From AP-15 sp963698995 (lineage in GTDB: Bacteria; Pseudomonadota; Alphaproteobacteria; ATCC43930; CGMCC-115725), in the NCBI GenBank assembly GCA_963698995.1, contig CAVOTD010000011.1, positions 1 to 64,000 on the forward strand: 64,000 bases of DNA, written 5' to 3'. The notes under the pieces are model-generated. The model was not told the DNA's origin. It searched no databases and saw only the letters and a list, made by a program, of their open reading frames with translations. The position numbers were made by a program, and so were the translations under genes. Positions 53,838 through 62,812 of this stretch are shown here, one piece after another; within the stretch, counting starts at the first letter, position 1, and every line of letters starts with the position of its first letter.

Positions 53838-54689
53838 CTAATATTCCAGGCCGTCGGCCTCGCTGCCGCGCGACGTCGCCCAATGCATTTTGGCAGCGCC
53901 GGCGGGCGCCTGGTCGAGCCATCTGCGCTCGATCGTTGGCGGCCCGAGATGATAACCCTGAAGATAGCCGAAACCCTCGGCGCGGACCGCCGCCTCATCG
54001 GCCGCATTTTCGATGCCTTCGGCCACGGTAGTGAAGCCGAAGCCTTTGATGAAGCTTAGAAGATCATGCAAGAGGATGCGTTTTTCCGGACTGCCGGAAA
54101 GATTTCGGACGAACGAGCCGTCGATTTTGACGGTATCGACCGCGAGAATTTGAAGATGCCGCAGTGACGTATGGCCGGCGCCGAAATCGTCGAGCGCGAC
54201 TCGGCATCCGGCATGACGCAGCGTTTCGACGAACCGAGCCGACTCTTCGATATCCGACAATGCGGCGGTTTCGGTGATTTCGACGACGAGGCGGCGCGCG
54301 AGATCGGACCGGTACCGCACGAGCTCTATCAACGATTGGAGCCACGAGCCGTCACAAGCCGTCAGACTGGAGACGTTGAGCCCCAGCCTGATCCCGGGGT
54401 AGCTGGCGAGCTCCTGCACGGTTTGTTCGAGAACAAAATCGTCGATAAATCCGATCTGCCCAAGCTGCTCGATCGGGGTGATAAATTCGCTGCCGGCAAC
54501 GATGCCGCCGGTCGCGTCGCGCATCCGCAGCAAGCATTCGAAATAATCTATCTCGCCCGTCGCCGCGCAGACTATGGGTTGGAAAGCAAAGAGCAGCCGA
54601 TCTTGGCGCAAGGCGGCTTGCACTGCAGCGCAGATTGCCCAGCGGCGGCTTTGGCTCTCGCTTTCGATTGGCTCGCGGCTCTGGTCCAC
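53838..54689 (-). CDS. EAL-domain cyclic-di-GMP phosphodiesterase
   Basis: A 283-residue stand-alone EAL domain. The signature reads YFECLLRMRD (ECL for EAL, a tolerated change). The metal and catalytic residues are present: LGLNVSS (Asn), LVVEITETAAL (Glu), VALDDFGAGHTSLRHLQ (Asp-Asp), VDTVKIDGSFV (Lys), TTVAEGIEN (Glu) and LQGYHLGPP (Gln). It should therefore hydrolyse c-di-GMP to pGpG. No membrane segment. It is first in the minus-strand series EAL - hybrid kinase - receiver/kinase - ldtR and probably supplies an output or feedback of that relay. Confidence 0.92.
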   Translation of the reverse strand: MDQSREPIESESQSRRWAICAAVQAALRQDRLLFAFQPIVCAATGEIDYFECLLRMRDATGGIVAGSEFITPIEQLGQIGFIDDFVLEQTVQELASYPGIRLGLNVSSLTACDGSWLQSLIELVRYRSDLARRLVVEITETAALSDIEESARFVETLRHAGCRVALDDFGAGHTSLRHLQILAVDTVKIDGSFVRNLSGSPEKRILLHDLLSFIKGFGFTTVAEGIENAADEAAVRAEGFGYLQGYHLGPPTIERRWLDQAPAGAAKMHWATSRGSEADGLEY

Positions 54690-54876
54690 CCTATCGGTCG
54701 CGTCCGGCTGGTTTTGCGCCCGCCGCGGCGCCGGTCAGCCGTCCGGCGGGAGCTCGATCGTGACCAGCGCGCAACGGCGGCCCGCCAAAGTCACCAGTCC
54801 GGGGGAAGCTTAACGATCTTGCCGTCAACCCAGCGTCAACCGAGCGTCAGAAAACTGTCCGTTGTCGTGCAATAGG

Positions 54877-56064
54877 TCAGCGGCGCCATTGCGAATCTTC
54901 GGCGCGGCGGGGACCGGCCGACGCTCGGCCGGGCATGACGATCGCATTGACGATCCAGCCGATCAGCGCAATGCCGGCGGAAATTGTTAAGTTTGCATCG
55001 AAGCTGGCCTGCGCCACGGCTTCCCCTCCGACCAGCGAACCGAGCGAGATGCCGCAGAAGAGCGCACTGTTGTTCCAGGCAAGCGCCGTGCCGCGTTGGC
55101 GGGGAAAGTCGTTTGCCAAACCAGCCTGCTGAGCGGGAAAGAACAGCTGTGCGGCCGCCGCGCAGAGGCCCAGCGCCGGTTCGACGAGCCTACCCGTGTC
55201 GAGCGCCAGCCGCAGCAGCAGCAGGCAAGCGCAAAAGCTGGCAAAACTTGCGCCTGCAGTAAACTTTACGCCGAGCCGATCTGCCGCGCGACCGCCGATC
55301 AGAACGCCGGCAATCGCGCCGCACCCGTAGAACAGAATGGCGTGGGCAGTCCGGCCGGTCGAAAAACCGACCGCGCCGAGCCCGGCGCCGAGATAGGTGT
55401 AAACCCCGTAAAGGCCGGTGCTCCACACCACCGTCGGCAGCAGACGGCGCACCAGATCTGCGCTGGCAAGAGGGTCGGTCGCCACGGCGACAACCGTCAA
55501 TGGAGTCCGCTCGGCCGGCCAGAACCGTCGATTGATCCATGCCAGCACCAGGCTAACCCCGGCGAGCGCGATGAAGACCGGCGGCCACCCAAAAGATGCG
55601 CCCACGAGGCCGCCCGCCGACGCGCCAAGCGCCAGCGACACCAAGAGCCCCGAGACCGTCAGCGCCAGCCAGGTGGCGCGGCGATCCGGTGGCGCGGCGC
55701 TGCCGATCAGAGCGTAGACCGATGGCGTAACTCCGGCCGCGGTGGCGCCGGCGAAGAGCCTCACCGCCAGCAGAGATGGCAGATTTGCCGCCGATGCGGT
55801 CAGCAAGTTGGCGCCGGCGAAAGCAAGGAGAGAGCCGACCAGAACCCGCCGTCGCCCGATCCGATCCGCGAGGCGGCCGAGCACCGGAGCACTTACCATG
55901 TAAGTCAGGGAAAATATCGTCACCGACAAACCCGCGATCGCAGGAGACGTGTGATAATCGGCAGCGACCATCGGCAGAAGAGGGGAAAAAACGAAGAGCT
56001 CGGTGCCGATCAGAAACATCGTCAACCAAGCGACGGCCAGTCTCGCCGCATCAGAAATATTCAT
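54877..56064 (-). CDS. MFS transporter, drug/metabolite exporter type (DHA1/AraJ-like)
   Basis: A 395-residue inner-membrane protein with about twelve hydrophobic helices, starting MNISDAARLAVAWLTMFLIG at ATG 56064. GTELFVFSPLLPMVAADYHT, the loop motif LGRLADRIGRRRVLVGSLLA and GLLVSLALGASAGGLVG are typical of DHA1 proton-driven exporters (AraJ/PbuE-like). It lies 222 bp downstream of the diiron oxygenase-like gene on the same strand; it may export that pathway's product. Substrate unknown. Confidence 0.88.
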   Translation of the reverse strand: MNISDAARLAVAWLTMFLIGTELFVFSPLLPMVAADYHTSPAIAGLSVTIFSLTYMVSAPVLGRLADRIGRRRVLVGSLLAFAGANLLTASAANLPSLLAVRLFAGATAAGVTPSVYALIGSAAPPDRRATWLALTVSGLLVSLALGASAGGLVGASFGWPPVFIALAGVSLVLAWINRRFWPAERTPLTVVAVATDPLASADLVRRLLPTVVWSTGLYGVYTYLGAGLGAVGFSTGRTAHAILFYGCGAIAGVLIGGRAADRLGVKFTAGASFASFCACLLLLRLALDTGRLVEPALGLCAAAAQLFFPAQQAGLANDFPRQRGTALAWNNSALFCGISLGSLVGGEAVAQASFDANLTISAGIALIGWIVNAIVMPGRASAGPRRAEDSQWRR

Positions 56065-56245
56065 TAATAAAGACTCCAATAAAGACTCCTTGACCGGCCA
56101 TAGAGCAGCCCGCAATTGGGGCGCACAAAAATGTCCCGAGGAGAAGCCGCTAGCGGGTCGAGCCGGTCGCACCGCCACCGCCCCGAAAACGGGGGCAAGC
56201 AAGCGTTTCGGCCTTTAAAGGATTGATTTGGGAAGCAATGCCAGG

Positions 56246-56273
56246 GGCGGGGCGGTCCTGCGCCGCCCCCGCC
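56246..56273 (-). terminator. GC-rich hairpin after the diiron protein gene
   Basis: GGCGGGGCGG (56246-56255) pairs with CCGCCCCCGCC (56263-56273) around a seven-base loop, just downstream of the stop of the diiron gene on the minus strand. There is no U-run, so it could be a pause site or mRNA-stabilising hairpin rather than an intrinsic terminator. Confidence 0.35.
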
Positions 56274-56286
56274 GCGGCGGTTCCAG

Positions 56287-57072
56287 CTAAACCTGTTCGA
56301 GGGTTCTGCCGGCGCCCTGAACAATTCTGTTGAGATGGGTCCAAACCCCATCGAGCGCTTCAGCCATTATCTCAGCGTTTTCAATGGTTTCGGCGAGCAG
56401 CGCCGGTCGCGCCTCAAGGACCGATTGGGTGACCGCCAGCGACTCCTCGGCGTGACGTTCTTCGACCATCTCGGAGAAGCACTCCGCAAAATACGGCTCG
56501 TGCATGAATTGCGGGAAATGAACCGACACGGCGTCCGCGAGGGCCCGCATCCAATCGACCGACATCACCTCGACGGCGCACCACGGTCCGAGCGATTGCG
56601 AATAAAGCGGCTGCGCAAGGCGGACGAAATTCGCTGTCTCGCCGTCGAGATGATGGGACAATTCCTCGGGGTCGCCAAACGCCTCGTCGTCGAGCAGGCA
56701 TTCGGCGCCGATATTGCGAAATGCACGCGTCAGCTGATAATGGTGGGTATCGCCGCCCGGCAATCCGTCGTCGTCGACAAATATTTGCAGCTTGCGTTTA
56801 CGCAGCGCTGGATTGTCGAGGTGCGGCAGATAGTAGACTGCGGCGCGTGTCGCGTGCATCGCCGATTGATAGATTAGATGAATCTGGCCAAGCAACCGAG
56901 GATTGCTGGCGACTGTGTAATCCAGAGCCGCCAGATTGCGAAAAAATGGCATCCGTGATGGGCGATGTTGCGCGGTCAAAGCCTTTATCGCCGCGGGAAA
57001 TTCCGCAATTCCACTGTAAACCGGCTCGATCTGCCCGCAATTTTGCAAGTCCATTCTCTCAGTATTTGACAT
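56287..57072 (-). CDS. Iron-containing redox enzyme family protein (heme-oxygenase-like diiron fold)
   Basis: A 261-residue all-helical protein. The order LQIFVDDDGLPGGDTHHYQL, SQSLGPWCAVEVMSVDWMRA and YFAECFSEMVEERHAEESLA follows the pattern of the heme-oxygenase-like diiron oxidase group (NLxDExG..H, E, ExxxH). Members desaturate, decarboxylate or N-oxygenate small substrates, using two irons and O2. One canonical histidine before the last motif seems to be absent, so activity needs checking. Upstream 500 bp is AT-rich. The MFS exporter gene follows; together they suggest a small-molecule biosynthesis pair. Assigned by pattern, not by search. Confidence 0.65.
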   Translation of the reverse strand: MSNTERMDLQNCGQIEPVYSGIAEFPAAIKALTAQHRPSRMPFFRNLAALDYTVASNPRLLGQIHLIYQSAMHATRAAVYYLPHLDNPALRKRKLQIFVDDDGLPGGDTHHYQLTRAFRNIGAECLLDDEAFGDPEELSHHLDGETANFVRLAQPLYSQSLGPWCAVEVMSVDWMRALADAVSVHFPQFMHEPYFAECFSEMVEERHAEESLAVTQSVLEARPALLAETIENAEIMAEALDGVWTHLNRIVQGAGRTLEQV

Positions 57073-57568
57073 CTTATAGTACTCCGATCGCTTGATATAA
57101 AGAGATTGTGATGTTATGCGCGCCGAGGCGATACAGCTCTCAGCGCAATGACAAATGATTGATGCAGATTTTTTTAATCGAGGGAGACGTGACGTTGGAT
57201 ATGGAAAATCTCCTTGATGTCTCTTTATTTTAAGTCACCATTTAATAAATCTTAAGAGGTCTAAACGCGAACATTTGGTATCGATCAATGAATTAGCGTG
57301 ATGTCTAACGAGCAACAAATCGCCCGATTTCGGCGTCGATCGATGTTATCTAGAACAAATCAGGAACGAAGTCAAGTAAAATCCAACAGATCCCGACAAT
57401 CCAGAACCTCGCGCGGCCGACCGCGCAACATGCCGTCGGCACGGCATTGGGGGAGATGCGGCTCACCCGCCGGGGTCAAATTCCGGCCTACCCGCATGAC
57501 GTGCGGCACGCCAAAGCCTGACTGGACACGGTCGCGGCACTTCCTTTATAAGCCCCGCTCGCCGGAGC
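57073..57568. other. Intergenic region upstream of tRNA-Phe
   Basis: About 500 bp, AT-rich from 57090 to about 57400, then GC-rich. It should hold the promoter of the diiron protein gene (minus strand) and the promoter of the tRNA (plus strand). No supported coding frame. CTTAAG/TTTAAT words near 57240-57256 do not make a full CtrA box. Confidence 0.4.
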
Positions 57569-57644
<76 letters not shown>

Positions 57645-57732
57645 CTGCGAACCAGATGCTACGGCCCGCTGCAATCTCTCGCCGGCGACGCGCCGCGCAG
57701 GGTGATCGGCGGAATGGGCGGGGAGGGGGAAA

Positions 57733-58503
57733 ATGCCCGGGTTGCTCGACGGAAAATCGGCGCTGATCACCGGCGGCGGGGGCGGCATCGGCCGCGCCAC
57801 CGCCTTGGCGTTCGCGCGCGAGGGGGCGCGCGTCGCCGTCGCCGATATCGCGGCAGAAGCGGCCCGCGAAACTGTCGCCCAGGTCAACGCGGCCGGCGGC
57901 CAGGCAATCATCGCTGTCGGGCGATGTGTCGCGTGACGCTGAGGTGCGCACGATAGTTGAAGGCGCCGTTTCGCGCCTACGGCCGCCTCGACTGCGCGTT
58001 CAACAACGCCGGCATCGCCGGTTGGCACGTCGAAGCGGCCGGGAAGAAGACGGCGGAGTGGTCCGAACAAGCCTTCGACCGGATGATTGCGGTGAACCTC
58101 AAGGGGGTGTGGCTGTGCATGCGGCACGAGCTCCCGCAGATGCACGCCCAGGGCGGCGGCGGCGATCGTTAATACCGGCTCGATCGCGGGGCTCGTCGGC
58201 CTGCCGACCTCTTCGGCCTATGTCGCGGCCAAGCACGGCGTGCTCGGCCTGACCAAGACCGCTGCGATCGAATACGCCGAGGCGAAGATCCGGGTCAACG
58301 CGGTCTGCCCCGGCTATATCGAGACCCGCATGACCGAGGAGACGATGCGGCGGCGCGGCGCGGCGATCCTGGCGCAGATGCCGTTCGGCCGCATGGGCAG
58401 CCCGGAAGAGATCGCCGAAATGGTGGTGTGGCTGTGCTCCGACCGGGCGAGCTACGTCTCCGGCGCCGCCTACAACGTCGACGGCGGCTGGATGGCGATC
58501 TGA
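57733..58503 (+). pseudogene. Short-chain dehydrogenase/reductase, frameshifted
   Basis: Reconstructed length is about 255 residues, starting MPGLLDGKSALITGGGGGIG (the TGxxxGIG cofactor motif). LDCAFNNAGIAG, the catalytic serine in VNTGSIAGLVG, SAYVAAKHGVLGLTKTAAIE (Tyr-x3-Lys) and the family's VDGGWMAI end are present. Frames change near 57920, 57962 and 58163, the last within a GGC tract. It is a classical SDR of unknown substrate, likely NAD(P)-dependent and cytosolic. It lies 88 bp after tRNA-Phe. Confidence 0.8.
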
Positions 58504-58513
58504 TGCCGCCCTG

Positions 58514-58735
58514 CTAGCGCCCGACCCTGTCGCCGAAAAAGATCGTCGGCACCCACGGTGGCGGCGCGCCCTCGCGCCGCTCTCTTGAACGCCGCTCGGC
58601 GTCGCACGTCGACTGCAGCCGGTCCGTTCGGGGATGATCCAGCTCCGCAGGTGAGGTCGCGGCGCGCTCGCGCTGCAGTTCCTGCAGGCGCGAGCGGATC
58701 GTCGCGAAATCGTCGGCGGCGCGGGGTCGGGTCAC
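58514..58735 (-). CDS. Small hypothetical protein
   Basis: A 73-residue reading frame starting MTRPRAADDFATIRSRLQEL and continuing QRERAATSPAELDHP; the N-terminal charged helix resembles small uncharacterised proteins of Bradyrhizobium-like genomes. It begins 12 bp after the stop of the esterase gene on the same strand, with a GGAGGG-type ribosome binding site. The C-terminal half is basic and may be altered by an indel. No function can be assigned. Confidence 0.45.
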   Translation of the reverse strand: MTRPRAADDFATIRSRLQELQRERAATSPAELDHPRTDRLQSTCDAERRSRERREGAPPPWVPTIFFGDRVGR

Positions 58736-58747
58736 GGTCCCTCCTCT

Positions 58748-59687
58748 TCAGGCAAAGGCCCGCCGGAATGCGGCCCAAACCGCGCGCTGCGCGTTCATCG
58801 CGTCGTCGACCGCCGGCACCATGCCGAAAAAGGCGTGGATCATGCCGGGATATTCGTGGTACTCGACCGGCACGCCTGGCGCGGCGCAACGCCTCGGCAT
58901 AGCGCTGACCGTCATCGTGCAGCACGTCGCATTCCGCGGTGATGACAATGGCCGGCGCCACTCCGGCGAGGCTGGGAGCCCGGATCGGCGAGGCGCGCCA
59001 GTCGTCCGCGTCGTCGGGGCTGCGCAGATAATGGTCGCGGAACCACACCATCGCGTCCCTGGTCAGGATACCGTAACCGTTGGCGTATTTGTCGTAGCTG
59101 TCGCCGACCAGATGGTAGTCGGCGATCGGGTAGACCAGCGATTGCAGCCGCAGTTTCGGGGCGCCGGCGTCACGGGCGAGCAGGGCCACGACGGCCGCGA
59201 GGTTGGCGCCGGCGCTGTCGCCGTGAATGCCGATCCGGCCCGGATCGGCGCCGAGGCTTGCGGCATTTGCGTGAACCCATTGCAGGGCGGCGAAGCAATC
59301 CTCGACCGCCGCCGGAAATTTGTGCTCCGGCCCCATGCGGTAATCGACTGAGGCGACGACCGCGCCGGTCCCGCCGCAAAGGTTGCGGGCGACGAAATCA
59401 TGGGTGTCGAGACTGCCGATGACGTGGCCGCCGCCGTGGTAGTAGACGATCGCCGGCAGCGGAGCTGCCGCTTGCGGCCGGTAAACGCGCAAGCGGATCT
59501 CGCCGGCGGCACCGGGGATCAGTCGCTCCTCGACCTGCGCCACCGGCAGCGGCTCGGCCTTGCGCGCCCGCGCCATGACTTCCATTTGCACGCGCGCCTC
59601 GGCCGGCGTCATCGCCTCTATAGGGCGAAGCTTCGCTTCGGCCATCATCTTGAGGACTTTCTCGATCTGCGGATGCAGGCTCGGCAC
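58748..59687 (-). CDS. Alpha/beta hydrolase, hormone-sensitive-lipase family esterase, one frameshift
   Basis: About 313 residues. The oxyanion-hole motif is IVYYHGGGHVIGSLDTHD, the nucleophile Ser is in IGIHGDSAGANLAAVVALLA (GDSAG), the acid is in TAECDVLHDDG and the His in PGMIHAFFGMVPA. This is a bacterial HSL-type carboxylesterase acting on short acyl esters. One extra A near 58880 (CGCGCC-A-GGCGTG) shifts the frame between EALRRA and GVPVEYHEYPG. It starts MPSLHPQIEKVLKMMAEAKL; cytosolic. Confidence 0.88.
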
Positions 59688-59781
59688 TGCGCGCTCCGGT
59701 CGTCGTTGGCTTCGCCGGCTACTCTTTCATTGGTTTGGCAAATTCGCGGCTGTGCGAACCGACTGGCTCTGCGAGGCGCGA

Positions 59782-60267
59782 TCAGGCGCCGCGCCGCCGA
59801 ATGTTCGGGTAAGGAGTCCCGTCGCGATGGGTATAAACGGCGGGCTTGCCATTCGCCGGCGCGACCATGTCGATATCCGAGTAATAGGCTGTGTCACCTG
59901 GAACACGAGCGCCGACCTCGAGCACCTGTGCCTCACGCTCTGAGCGGTTCTGCAAGCAATGACCGTTGGTGTCTTTCGCCGCGAACCCAGCGGCATCGCC
60001 GGCGCGCAGTATTTCTTCGCCGCCGTCGCTGACGAGCACGACCTCGCCGGAGAGCACGTAAACGAATTCGTCGCCGCCGGTGTGCCAATGCCGCTGGCTA
60101 GACCAGGCGCCCGGCGGCAACCGCAGCAGGTTGACCCCAAATTGCGACAATCCGGCCGTGTCGCCCAATTTGGTCCGTTGGCGCGTACGGCAGGGCGTAT
60201 CAAACGGCGGCGGATAGAGCGTCCCGATCACGGGCGACAGCGTCGTGACATCGATCCGCTTTTCCAT
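59782..60267 (-). CDS. Cupin-domain protein
   Basis: A 161-residue protein from ATG 60267 (MEKRIDVTTLSPVIGTLYPP), with a purine-rich ribosome binding site. The cupin metal motif is in SQRHWHTGGDEFVYVLSGEV, with the second motif around AGFAAKDTNGHCLQNRS. A single conserved cupin of this kind can be an isomerase, oxygenase or sensor; nothing in the neighbourhood fixes the role. C-terminal segment DTAYYSDIDMVAPANGKPAV is common to this subgroup. Confidence 0.82.
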   Translation of the reverse strand: MEKRIDVTTLSPVIGTLYPPPFDTPCRTRQRTKLGDTAGLSQFGVNLLRLPPGAWSSQRHWHTGGDEFVYVLSGEVVLVSDGGEEILRAGDAAGFAAKDTNGHCLQNRSEREAQVLEVGARVPGDTAYYSDIDMVAPANGKPAVYTHRDGTPYPNIRRRGA

Positions 60268-60334
60268 GCAACTTGCTCCTTCATCGGCCGACAAGGGGTC
60301 GTGTGCTGCGCGCTCGGGAAACGGACCTATTTGA

Positions 60335-60817
60335 CTATTCCGTGGCTTGCTCGGAGGCATGTTTGACGAATTCGTCGAACGTTTTGGCAGCCGCCGGATT
60401 GGACGGTAGTCCGTGTCGGGGATAAACGTGATTCTGAAGGTACTCGCCGGAGTTGACGGTAAGCCAGACCTTACCTTGATCGTCTTGCCAGACGAGCGCT
60501 TTCGGCGGCAGATCTATCGCGAGGGTCGGTGCTGTCTGCATGTTGGCGGTGCCGAGGCGCGGATTGCCAAACAGGATCACGGTTCGGGCCGGCAGCGTCA
60601 GTCCGTTCTTTGCCGCTGCCGCCGAGTGATCCAATTCCGTAAAGATTATCCACCCCTGATCCGATCCCGCGCTAATCGCTGCCTCAAAGCGTTTTACAGT
60701 CTCCTGCGCCGAATATTTGCTGGGCATGGATATGAGGCCTGAATCGGCTGCAAGCCCGCGCTGCGCGAGAGTTGCAAGAAATATGGCACCTACCCAATGA
60801 AATGCTCGGCCCCTCAT
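60335..60817 (-). CDS. DUF302-family secreted protein
   Basis: A 160-residue protein with a signal peptide (MRGRAFHWVGAIFLATLAQR, cut near GLAAD). SAQETVKRFEAAISAGSDQG, IIFTELDHSAAAAKNGLTLP and VILFGNPRLGTANMQTAPTL are the DUF302 hallmarks. DUF302 proteins are periplasmic or cytosolic, dimeric and of unknown role. It lies 67 bp before the cupin gene on the same strand. Confidence 0.85.
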   Translation of the reverse strand: MRGRAFHWVGAIFLATLAQRGLAADSGLISMPSKYSAQETVKRFEAAISAGSDQGWIIFTELDHSAAAAKNGLTLPARTVILFGNPRLGTANMQTAPTLAIDLPPKALVWQDDQGKVWLTVNSGEYLQNHVYPRHGLPSNPAAAKTFDEFVKHASEQATE

Positions 60818-60922
60818 GTTTTCCAACCGCTCAGCCGCCTCGACGTTCGCTCTTGCGCCGGCCCGTCTCGCTAAGCGCACCTTGTTGCTCGCCGGTCGGC
60901 GGCGGGCCTCGCCAATGAGACC

Positions 60923-61315
60923 TCAGAAAATCCCCAACCCATCAAGAGTGCGTTGGTGCTCATTCGCCCTGATATCCATCAGATCTTCTGCGCACAAGGT
61001 GTGTTCGAGGGTCCCGAACTGCATTCCGTGCTTTTGACAGAAGGTGCGGTTTTCGCGCTCTACGGCGTCTCGTTCCTGCTGCATGGCGCTAAACCGGGCA
61101 TTCGGAAAGGCATAGACGACAGCGTAGAAAAAAAGCAACGCGCCCACGCCCGCAGCGGCCCACGCGCCGCGGTTGCCCCAATCATAAAGCCCAGCGAAGA
61201 AGGAGACCGACCCCTTCGGTCGTGATAACTCAGATGGCCATGTCCGCCGCCCATGATCCGGCGAATTCGCGTTACCATGGCGCCGGATCATCATCATCAG
61301 ACCTCCGCTTTGCAA
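60923..61315 (-). CDS. Hypothetical single-pass membrane protein
   Basis: Up to 130 residues; a start among the ATG cluster near 61289-61297 is as likely as 61315. One membrane helix (WAAAGVGALLFFYAVVYAFP) is followed by a charged coiled region (MQQERDAVERENRTFCQKHG) and a conserved-looking tail (FGTLEHTLCAEDLMDIRANE) with two cysteines. I do not recognise a family name. No functional clue from its neighbours DUF302 and gltA. Confidence 0.55.
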   Translation of the reverse strand: MQSGGLMMMIRRHGNANSPDHGRRTWPSELSRPKGSVSFFAGLYDWGNRGAWAAAGVGALLFFYAVVYAFPNARFSAMQQERDAVERENRTFCQKHGMQFGTLEHTLCAEDLMDIRANEHQRTLDGLGIF

Positions 61316-61393
61316 CTAGGAAGCCAGGATGCGGCGAGACGACGGGACCGAGTGTGAACAGCTTCACACTGGCGTCGGATTTGCGCGGGCAGC

Positions 61394-62727
61394 TCAGCCG
61401 ACGAGGGGCTGTTGCATCGCACGTTCGGCGAGGGGAACCAGGGACCGCTCGGTGGGGCCGGCATAGAGCTGGCGCGGGCGGAAGATCCGGGTCTCCGGAT
61501 CGGCGACCATCTCGTTCCAATGGGCGATCCAGCCGACCGTGCGCGCCACCGCAAAGATCGGCGTGAACATCGCCGGCGGCAGGCCCAGCGCGCGGAAGAT
61601 GATGCCGGAATAAAAGTCGACATTGGGATAGAGCTTGCGCTCGATGAAATAATCGTCCTCGAGCGTGATGCGCTCCAGCTCCATCGCCAGCTCGAGCAGC
61701 GGATCGTCACGCTGGCCCAACGCGTCGAGCACCTCGTAGCAGCGGCGGCGCAGCACCTTGGCCGCGCGGGTCGTAGCTCTTGTAGACCCGGTGACCAAAC
61801 CCCATCAGGCGGAACGGATCGTTCTTGTCCTTGGCGCGGCGCAGCACCTCGGGAATGCGATCGATATTGCCGATCTCGGCCAGGGTCTGCAAAACGCCCT
61901 CATTGGCGCCGCCGTGCAGCGGCCCCCACAGGGCGGCGATCGCCGCCGCGGTGCAGGCGTGAGGGTTGGCTCTGGTCGACCCGACGAGCCGCATCGCCGA
62001 GGTCGAGGCATTTTGCTCGTGGTCGGCCTGGATGATCAGCAAGGCTTCGAGCGCCCGCGCCGCCGCGCTCGGTGGCCGATAGGCTTCGTACGGAACGGAA
62101 AACAGCATGTTGAGGAAATTCTCGGCATAGCCGAGATCGTTGCGCGGATACACGAACGGCTGCCCGAGCGAATATTTGTAGGCCATCGCCGCGATCGTCG
62201 GCATCTTGGCGATCAGCCGGTGCGAGGCGATCATTCGGTGCTGCGGATCGAAGATGTCCAGCCCGTCATGGTAGAATGCCGCAAGCGCCCCGACGACGCC
62301 GCACATGACCGCCATCGGATGAGAGTCGCGTCGGAACCCGCGGCAGATCGCGTGCAGCTGCTCGTGGACCATCGCGTGATGGGTGATGTCGTGGGTGAAG
62401 CGTTCGAGCTGCGCCGCCGTCGGCAGTTCGCCGTTGAGCAGCAGCCAACAGATTTCGAGATAGCTGCAGGAACTCCACGAGGTCGGCAATCGGGTAGCCG
62501 CGATAGAGCAAAATTCCGTCGTCCCCGTCGACATAGGTGATCGTCGAGCGACAGATGGCGGTCTCGCCCAAGGCGGGATCGTAGGTATAGCACCCGGCTT
62601 TCTTGTAGACGCCACGGACATCGATCAGCGGCGGGCCGATCGTCGGACGCAGGAGGGGCAACTCGGGCCGTATGTCGCCGCAGCCGATCGTGGTTTCGTC
62701 GGACCGAAGATTTGCCGTTGCGTTCAT
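61394..62727 (-). pseudogene. gltA: Citrate synthase, two frameshifts
   Basis: Reconstructed length is about 440 residues, starting MNATANLRSDETTIGCGDIR. It condenses oxaloacetate and acetyl-CoA. The catalytic residues are all present: His in WGPLHGGANEGVLQ, His in LMGFGHRVYKSYDPR, Asp in LYPNVDFYSGIIFRALG. The frame shifts near 62475 (DLVEFL to SYLEICWLLLNGELP) and near 61765 (SYDPR to AAKVLRRRCYEV). Given the intact active site and an essential TCA role, these are probably base errors. It diverges from the helix-turn-helix citrate synthase homologue across about 85 bp containing a palindrome. Confidence 0.88.
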
Positions 62728-62774
62728 GGGTTCCTCCGGATAGAGGGATCAGTGGATGGTAGAGACTTATGTAT

Positions 62775-62805
62775 ATCAACATTGACTATAATAGTCAAGC
62801 TTGAT
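62775..62805. promoter_or_regulatory. 31-bp palindromic operator candidate overlapping a TATAAT box
   Basis: The core TTGACTATAATAGTCAA (62782-62798) is a perfect palindrome of two 8-bp arms around one A. Two bases out on each side the symmetry continues: ATCAA at 62775-62779 and TTGAT at 62801-62805. TATAAT (62787-62792) is a consensus -10 hexamer lying in the core. The element sits between gltA and the citrate synthase-like gene, so a bound protein could block a promoter there. Confidence 0.75.
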
Positions 62806-62812
62806 TAACGCG

